The position numbers were made by a program, and so were the translations under genes. From the NCBI RefSeq assembly GCF_007830435.1, contig NZ_VLLC01000009.1, forward strand, positions 1-46,426: a stretch of DNA of 46,426 nucleotides. Direction: 5' to 3'. Shown here one piece after another: positions 43,329 to 46,426 of the stretch (its first letter is position 1; every line of letters begins with the position of its first letter). The DNA is from Desulfobotulus alkaliphilus. GTDB lineage: Bacteria > Desulfobacterota > Desulfobacteria > Desulfobacterales > ASO4-4. Below the pieces are notes generated by a model, which made no database searches, had not been told where the DNA came from, and saw only the letters and a program-made list of their open reading frames with translations.

Positions 43329-44654
43329 TCAGGCGGCAATGGTTACCACACCTCCTGCGGTGCTTGTCACCACACCATCAATACTGGCATGGATTCTGGC
43401 ACCCAGAGCCTTTTCAGGAATCTCTCCGATGAGATCTCCCCGCTTCACCCTGTCCCCTTCGGCCACAAGACAGATGGCCGGGGCTCCGATATGCTGATGC
43501 AGAGGAATTTTAACAAGGGAAGGCACAAAACCCGTCACCAGACCCGGATGGGTGTCATACTGCATGACATTGAGGCGCATCATCAGACGTTTGGTGGGTA
43601 CATAGCGGCTTTCCCGGAAGGGATGGTTCACAGGTTCCCTCCCGGCGCCCTGCCAGCGGATACCTTCCTTCATCAGAACTTTTTTGATCTGGGCGTTCAC
43701 TTCCCTCGGTGAAACCATCATGGGACAGGCGAATTTTTCACAGATCCCGCACTCGGAGCAGAGAAGCGCCTCACGGGCCGCATCACTGCCAAGCTCGCCG
43801 GAAGCCAGCACCCGCATGAGTTTATGGGGATTCAGGGAATGCCCCAGCAGATTGCGGGGACAAAGATCCGTGCACTGGGAACACTGACAGCATATGCTGT
43901 TGGTGATTTTGCGCACCCTTTCAGGATCCATGATTTTTCTGGCCACCACCGTATGGTCCGGAGGCAGCACAATGAGTCCGCTGGTGGTCTTGGTCACGGG
44001 CTGATCCATGTCCGGCAGCACCCGGCCCATCATGGGACCGCCATCCACCACCCTGAAATCGGAAATGACAGGACCGCCTGCAAAGGCAATCACATCAGAG
44101 ACAAGGCTGCCAACGGGAACCTTCACCACCATATGCCGCTTCACCTCACCGGTGACGGTCACATAGCGATCCACAAGGGGCTGATCGTCCATGGCAAGGG
44201 CCACATTATAAAGGGATTCCACATTGCTGACCACAACACCCACCTGAAGGGGAATGCCGCCTTCGGGCACGGTCCTTCCCAGAACCTCCCGGACCAGTAC
44301 CTGCTCATCCCCTGCCGGATAAAAATCCTTCAGCTCAAAGGCGGCAAGGCGACCGGAAGGATTTTCTGAAACAGCTTTTCTTACGGCAGCCATGGCCTTT
44401 TCATGCTTGCCCTTCAGGCAGATGATCCCCTTTTTGGCCCCGGTGCTGTCCAGTACCGTTTCAAGGCCCCGGATCATGGTGGCAAGCTCTTCTTCCATGA
44501 GGTAGGGATCACTCATGAGCAAAGGCTCACATGAAGCACCGTTGACCAGTACCGTGTCCACATCCGCATTCACCTTCACATGGGTTGGGAAACCGGCACC
44601 ACCAGCCCCCACAACCCCCGCATTCTTTATTTTTTCAACAATCTGTTCTCTCAT
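43329..44654 (-). CDS. pduS: PduS-like flavin and Fe-S oxidoreductase (RnfC-related)
   Basis: A 441-residue protein of the RnfC/Nqo1 type. The N-terminal nucleotide/flavin region has GVVGAGGAGFPTHVK (residues ~13-27); a SLBB-type domain follows. Two [4Fe-4S] motifs are seen: CCQCSQCTDLCP (~258-269) and CSECGICEKFACP (~299-311). The C-terminus resembles a barrel-sandwich hybrid domain (GDRVKRGDLIGEIPE). In Pdu compartments PduS reactivates the cobalamin enzyme; in glycyl radical compartments it is believed to recycle NADH or feed electrons. It probably works with PduT. ATG at 44654 chosen, with GGGGA upstream. Confidence 0.88.
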   Translation of the reverse strand: MREQIVEKIKNAGVVGAGGAGFPTHVKVNADVDTVLVNGASCEPLLMSDPYLMEEELATMIRGLETVLDSTGAKKGIICLKGKHEKAMAAVRKAVSENPSGRLAAFELKDFYPAGDEQVLVREVLGRTVPEGGIPLQVGVVVSNVESLYNVALAMDDQPLVDRYVTVTGEVKRHMVVKVPVGSLVSDVIAFAGGPVISDFRVVDGGPMMGRVLPDMDQPVTKTTSGLIVLPPDHTVVARKIMDPERVRKITNSICCQCSQCTDLCPRNLLGHSLNPHKLMRVLASGELGSDAAREALLCSECGICEKFACPMMVSPREVNAQIKKVLMKEGIRWQGAGREPVNHPFRESRYVPTKRLMMRLNVMQYDTHPGLVTGFVPSLVKIPLHQHIGAPAICLVAEGDRVKRGDLIGEIPEKALGARIHASIDGVVTSTAGGVVTIAA

Positions 44655-44735
44655 TTCAGTCCCCACTGTCCGTTTAAATGGCCAGCCTCTCTTCTGACAG
44701 GCAGTCCGGTTCCGGCAGAAAATACCACCTCTCCC

Positions 44736-45845
44736 TTACCAGGCCTGTTCCAGCAGACCCCGGATATCTCCATGGGATGGCAGTCTCGGATTCCCCTTTG
44801 TGCAGGCATCTTCCAAAGCATGGGAGGCCATGGTATCCAGATGTTCCCGGAAAAGATCCTCCGCAATGTTCAGCTCCCGGATTCTGTTGGGAATCCCCAT
44901 GGATTCATTCATGCTGCGTACCGCCGCTATGAGGCTGGTGGTGCCCTCTTCCACCGTATGGGCAGCCAGTCCCAGCATTTCGGAAATTTCCCTGTACCGT
45001 ACCCCCACGTCAAAACTGTTGAACCGGATCACATAAGGGAGCAGCACCGCATTGGCTCTGCCATGGGGAACATGGAAAAGTCCGCCCAGACTGTGGGCCA
45101 TGCTGTGGGTAATCCCAAGGCCGCTGTTATTAAAGGCCATTCCCGCCATACAGGAGGCAAGGAGCATCATCTCCCTTGCTTCCATGTCATCCCCGCACTG
45201 GTAGGCCCGGAAAAGATAGCGGAACACATACTTAATGGCATATTCCGAATAAATTGAAGTAAATGCGCTGGCCTGACGTGAGGTATAGGCTTCAATGGCA
45301 TGGGTCAGCACATCCATTCCCGTAACAGCGGTGACACCGGGCGGCACGGTGCGGGTGAAACGGGCATCGAGGATGGCCATATCCGGAATGAGAAGTTCGT
45401 CATTCAGGGGAATTTTTACGCCATTGGCCGTGTCCGTAATCACAGAAATGGCCGTTACCTCAGAGCCTGTGCCACTGGTGGTGGGAATGGCCACCAGCAT
45501 GGGCTTTTCCTTTTCCTGACCGGCTTTATGGGCAAAAAAGAGAATGGCCTTGGCCGCATCAATGGCCGATCCTCCGCCCAGAGCGATCACCAGATCCGCC
45601 TGACTCTTTAAAAGTTGCAGGGTTCCCCGGGTTACCGTCTCAAGAGAAGGATCAGGCTCCACCCCGTCAAAGATCTGATGCCCCATCCCTGTCCGGTCCA
45701 GATGGCTTTTGATCCTGTCTGCAAAACCGGTTTTAACCATAAAAGGATCTGTGACAATAAAAGCCCGCTTTGACGGCAGCTTCTCCAGAGTCTCAATGGC
45801 ATCGGATCCGTAGCAGATTTTTGTTCTTCCGTTAAACTGTGTCAT
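44736..45845 (-). CDS. pduQ: Iron-containing alcohol dehydrogenase, PduQ-like
   Basis: A 369-residue group III (iron) alcohol dehydrogenase. The NAD-binding part has ALGGGSAIDAAKAI and PTTSGTGSEVT. Metal ligands lie in GMDVLTHAIEAY and HSMAHSLGGLFHVPHGRAN (one Asp and three His in the family). Within the compartment it would reduce acetaldehyde to ethanol and regenerate NAD+ for the aldehyde dehydrogenase, which is not in the window. I chose ATG at 45845 with GGGAGG upstream. It lies between the BMC-H shell gene and pduS. Confidence 0.88.
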   Translation of the reverse strand: MTQFNGRTKICYGSDAIETLEKLPSKRAFIVTDPFMVKTGFADRIKSHLDRTGMGHQIFDGVEPDPSLETVTRGTLQLLKSQADLVIALGGGSAIDAAKAILFFAHKAGQEKEKPMLVAIPTTSGTGSEVTAISVITDTANGVKIPLNDELLIPDMAILDARFTRTVPPGVTAVTGMDVLTHAIEAYTSRQASAFTSIYSEYAIKYVFRYLFRAYQCGDDMEAREMMLLASCMAGMAFNNSGLGITHSMAHSLGGLFHVPHGRANAVLLPYVIRFNSFDVGVRYREISEMLGLAAHTVEEGTTSLIAAVRSMNESMGIPNRIRELNIAEDLFREHLDTMASHALEDACTKGNPRLPSHGDIRGLLEQAW

Positions 45846-45987
45846 CCTTAAAACCTCCCGGTTCTCCGGCCTGTCTGCGGCTGCTTTTTGCACCATCCAC
45901 CCGAATGCTAGGGTTTACATTTGCCCCTCTCTCCGGAAAACGGGCAGGGTAAGGAATCAAATTCCATCATTCAACGCCATGAAAAAC

Positions 45988-46269
45988 CTAAACGGCAGGC
46001 CCCTTGGGAAGAATCCTTTCCACTTCACTGTGGGGGCGGGGAATTACATGCACGCTCACAAGCTCGCCTACGCGGTCTGCTGCGGCGGCACCGGCATCCG
46101 TTGCAGCTTTAACGGCACCCACATCCCCCCGTACCATCACGGTGACAAGGCCGCTGCCCACCTGCTCACGGCCAATCAGCGTCACATTGGCTGCCTTTAC
46201 CATGGCATCGGCTGCCTCAACGGCTCCCACAAGACCTTTGGTTTCCACCATTCCAAGTGCATTCAGCAT
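45988..46269 (-). CDS. pduA: BMC-H hexameric shell protein, PduA/PduJ-like
   Basis: A 93-residue single BMC domain: [56 protein letters not shown], then VHVIPRPH. The KAA hexamer-edge lysine and the pore loop are typical. It forms the main facet hexamers of the shell. AGGGAGG lies 6 bases before the ATG at 46269. Operon order is shell, dehydrogenase, PduS, PduT, PduU, PduV; more genes of the operon are expected to the right of the window. Confidence 0.92.
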   Translation of the reverse strand: MLNALGMVETKGLVGAVEAADAMVKAANVTLIGREQVGSGLVTVMVRGDVGAVKAATDAGAAAADRVGELVSVHVIPRPHSEVERILPKGPAV

Positions 46270-46303
46270 GATCGCCTCCCTTTCTCTTCTTTGTTTTCAG
46301 TAA

Positions 46304-46426
46304 TTATTCAGCACAGTTTTTCATATCATACCTGCAAGACAGATGCACAGGCTCCAGGCTATTTGCCCGTGACGCAATCTTATTCGGGAGCTTCTTGCCC
46401 TGTGCGGAAGCGGCAAAAACTCCCCG
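46304..46426 (-). CDS. Possible C-terminal end of an upstream BMC-operon gene
   Basis: One minus-strand frame is open from the window edge to a TAA at 46304 and reads VFAASAQGKKLPNKIASRAN, then SLEPVHLSCRYDMKNCAE. It ends 35 bases before the BMC-H start, so it could be the tail of the preceding gene. No family is recognised and the stretch is short. Confidence 0.25.
   Translation of the reverse strand, partial: RGVFAASAQGKKLPNKIASRANSLEPVHLSCRYDMKNCAE

Overview
The window looks like the chromosome of an anaerobic, sulfate/sulfite-reducing Desulfobacterota (Desulfobacterales-like) bacterium. This is inferred from gene content: an isethionate sulfite-lyase-type glycyl radical enzyme with its activase and a DctP/DctQM TRAP transporter, a bacterial microcompartment (BMC) operon, several MCP/CheA/GGDEF proteins and NRPS debris. 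No rRNA, tRNA or CRISPR array was found.

Region 1 (1-7.7 kb) is an integron. A 495-residue IntI-type integrase (6247-7734, +) faces away from four genes on the minus strand. Between them lie an attI-like core (6111-6117) and a palindrome that holds a candidate cassette promoter. Three attC-like sites (5004-5051, 3524-3594, 3092-3176) separate the cassettes. In reading order the cassettes encode a coiled-coil protein of unknown function, a protein with a HEPN-type R-x4-H motif, a 109-residue orphan, and a Hachiman-type anti-phage pair (hamA plus a truncated hamB). hamB is cut off where an IS21-family remnant begins. Beyond that, on the other strand, is the C-terminal end of a type I restriction HsdR running off the window.

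Region 2 (7.7-12.1 kb) holds a frameshifted hicB, a large PEP/pyruvate-binding-domain protein, a VapBC toxin-antitoxin pair and a response regulator with an excisionase-like HTH.

Region 3 (12.2-25.1 kb) is a sensory block. It has a 1235-residue hybrid PAS/GAF kinase, a CheA lacking its Hpt domain and carrying two CheW-like domains, a CheW, a Cache-type MCP, and an orphan HisKA domain whose phospho-acceptor His is a Tyr. It continues with a GNAT enzyme, a CxxC AhpD-like protein, a second MCP (both in an AT-rich patch) and a periplasmic-sensor diguanylate cyclase.

Region 4 (25.1-35.6 kb) is an isethionate (2-hydroxyethanesulfonate) utilisation block: dctP, fused dctQM, an amidohydrolase-fold protein lacking metal ligands, islA, islB and a PAS/sigma54 activator. 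The untranslated regions ahead of dctP and ahead of islA share a palindromic motif close to GTTGCNNNNNNGCAAC (five copies), each upstream of a sigma54-type -24/-12 promoter. I infer that the local activator binds it and fires both transcripts.

Region 5 (35.7-41.8 kb) holds NRPS fragments, a 1254-residue secreted protein with 72-73-residue repeats, and a 1.3 kb gap with terminator-like hairpins.

Region 6 (41.8-46.4 kb, minus strand) is the 3' part of a BMC operon: a BMC-H shell protein, iron alcohol dehydrogenase, PduS-like flavin/Fe-S oxidoreductase, PduT-like tandem shell protein, EutS/PduU-like shell protein and EutP/PduV-like GTPase. It converges on the islAB block. A reasonable model is that isethionate enters by the TRAP system, IslAB splits it into sulfite (for respiration) and acetaldehyde, and the compartment handles the acetaldehyde.
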